Below, in pieces: positions 46,250 to 47,024 of a stretch of DNA of 47,024 bases. The stretch is from positions 1 through 47,024 of the forward strand of contig WGOD01000005.1 in the NCBI GenBank assembly GCA_016124205.1, read 5' to 3'. This DNA comes from Alphaproteobacteria bacterium. GTDB lineage: Bacteria > Pseudomonadota > Alphaproteobacteria > Caulobacterales > Maricaulaceae. Within the stretch, counting starts at the first letter, position 1. Every line of letters begins with the position of its first letter. A program made the position numbers and the translations under genes. The notes under the pieces were generated by a model. It made no database searches and was not told where the DNA came from. It worked only from the letters and a program-made list of their open reading frames with translations.

Positions 46250-46644
46250 TCCGCGCCCTATCCATCATCCAGCCCTGGGCTTGGCTCATCGTGCATGGGC
46301 ATAAGGGCATCGAGAACCGCTCGTGGGGGCCTCCCTCGTGGATGCTCGACAAACGGATCATTATCCATGCCTCGGCAAAGAAATCGCGCGATGAGTTTGC
46401 AGCCGCGACGCAGATCGCTGAGCCGCTCGGTATTCAGCTTCCCGAGATTGACTCCCTTTCCTATGGAGCCGCCATCGGCAGCGCGATTCTTGATGGAGTG
46501 ATCGAGTCCAGCACGAACCCGTGGTTCTTCGGGCCGTTCGGATGGCGCTTCAACTCGCCGATTGTGTTTACAAAGCCGATCCCCATGAGGGGCGCCCTTG
46601 GGCTCTGGAAGTATCCGGGCGATCACCCAACAATCTCGGCCTGA
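46246..46644 (+). CDS. ASCH-domain protein
   Basis: 132 residues from 46246, which overlaps the previous stop. The opening MIRALSIIQPWAWLIVHGHK and GIENRSW are typical of phage ASCH domains, followed by RIIIHASAKKSRDE and a final GALGLWKYPG. ASCH domains resemble the PUA fold and are thought to act on RNA or modified nucleotides. It is the last gene of the prophage, followed by a terminator. Confidence 0.8.
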   Translation: MIRALSIIQPWAWLIVHGHKGIENRSWGPPSWMLDKRIIIHASAKKSRDEFAAATQIAEPLGIQLPEIDSLSYGAAIGSAILDGVIESSTNPWFFGPFGWRFNSPIVFTKPIPMRGALGLWKYPGDHPTISA

Positions 46645-46650
46645 GACATC

Positions 46651-46673
46651 AACCCGCCGCGTGGCGGGTTTTC
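46651..46673 (+). terminator. Rho-independent terminator at the end of the right-arm operon
   Basis: AACCCGCC/GGCGGGTT stem (8 bp) with GCGT loop and a short TTC run, 6 bp after the ASCH stop. Confidence 0.8.
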
Positions 46674-46762
46674 TTCGACCTTTCTACGATCTGCCTTACT
46701 GTGACAGATTGGCGCTCTTTGAAATGAAACAGCGAGGTGTGGGGGCTCTTGGGTAAGCCGGA

Positions 46763-46998
46763 GGGGGGTGCAACCTGCGAAAGATGGCGTGGGGCTGGAT
46801 TTGGCCTTAGATCGCTTGTTTTGGGCACTTTAGGGGCGACTCTGGCTCTGGTCCCGTTTAGGTTGCACCCCCCCTGCAACCAAGCCTCTTCGGCAATGGC
46901 GTTGCAAACGCTCTGAATCTCGCTTTCAGCCCCATTTAATCGGCACATCCCGCGTTTTCCCGTCGGGTCCCGGCTTTTCCCACCACGGGGGTGCAACC
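46763..46998. repeat. Right-end GGTTGCACCCCC repeat cluster
   Basis: GGGGGGTGCAACC at 46763-46775, a perfect inverted pair GGTTGCA/TGCAACC separated by seven C's at 46861-46881, and GGGGGTGCAACC at 46987-46998. The 380 bp after the ASCH gene has no convincing gene; these repeats and the terminal transposase site are its only structure. They may bind transposase or an accessory protein. Confidence 0.6.
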
Positions 46999-47000
46999 AG

Positions 47001-47024
47001 TGCCATTTATCGCTTCATTTTACA
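47001..47024 (-). repeat. Right prophage terminus with transposase-site repeat
   Basis: Read on the minus strand: TGTAAAATGA followed by AGCGATAAATGGCA (47001-47014) and CTGG. It aligns with the left end from the same distance. A degenerate second site (CCCCATTTAATCGG, 46930-46943) may correspond to the second left repeat. Confidence 0.88.

Larger units (their letters stand above)
6301..47024. mobile_element. Mu-like transposable myophage prophage, apparently complete
   Basis: The element is bounded by TGTA at 6301 and TACA at 47024, with inverted AG(T/C)GATAAATGGCA motifs 10 bp inside each end. It encodes MuA- and MuB-like transposition proteins, Gam, repressor and antirepressor-like proteins, terminase, portal, capsid, contractile tail sheath and tube, tape measure, baseplate and fibres. 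It interrupts a host gene at 6300/6301. At about 40.7 kb it matches the usual size of Mu-like phages. No frameshifted or interrupted core gene was seen, so it may be active. The right flank is outside the window, so the expected 5-bp target duplication (left flank GTGGC) cannot be checked. Confidence 0.93.

Noticed and set aside
46649..46996. Minus-strand 115-codon frame in the right terminal region
   Set aside because: It covers the terminator and repeat cluster, has no ribosome site, and its sequence is not protein-like.

Overview
The window is a GC-rich bacterial chromosome segment (positions 1-6300) interrupted by an apparently complete Mu-like transposable myophage prophage of about 40.7 kb (6301-47024). 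The prophage ends are visible directly: 6301 begins TGTA and 47024 closes with TACA, and each end has the motif AG(T/C)GATAAATGGCA starting exactly 10 bp inside the terminus (two copies at the left, one clear copy at the right). The window stops on the last base of the element, so the right host flank and the target duplication cannot be seen. The host is a Gram-negative-type bacterium (a PpiD/SurA-like periplasmic foldase, a NaChBac-type sodium channel, a DUF4912 protein with a Lys/Ala-rich tail); I cannot name the phylum.

Host part: a DUF4912 gene running off the left edge (-), a membrane-anchored peptidyl-prolyl isomerase (-), a voltage-gated channel (-), two small unknown genes (+), and the 3' part of a gene cut by the prophage (-).

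Prophage, left arm (6.5-22.9 kb, minus strand, read right to left): a truncated DNA methyltransferase, Mu gp30/F-like head protein fused to a JAMM metalloprotease domain, Mu N- and P-like tail hub proteins, a secreted-looking small protein, scaffold, SU10/HK97-type capsid, gpW-like connector, head-closure protein, large terminase, portal, Mu gp25/26/27-like proteins, tail completion and terminator proteins, sheath, tube, and a tail-assembly chaperone with a -1 frameshift site. Prophage, right arm (23.1-46.7 kb, plus strand): tape measure, a second gpW-like gene, a repressor/activator switch (26.5-27.8 kb) with two dyad operators, a P22-type antirepressor-like protein, several unknown early genes, a four-part Clp-N/ClpX-zinc-finger/MazG-like protein, MuA transposase, MuB, Gam, a GemA-like protein, then baseplate (gp45-48), fibres, and a cargo block (Acb2-like cyclic-nucleotide sponge, split RdgC, ASCH).

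The most striking non-coding signals are two near-perfect type II hammerhead ribozymes (32060-32111 and 44827-44878) between genes of the right arm, and ten copies of a 19-bp motif, GTTTCCGTCGMATTRGACT, always oriented with the downstream gene and placed before most transcription units in both arms. The motif looks like a phage-wide promoter or activator site, and may also have served as a recombination linker in building this shuffled, divergent genome. Structural genes that are contiguous in Mu are here split between two strands around a head-to-head motif pair at about 23.04 kb.
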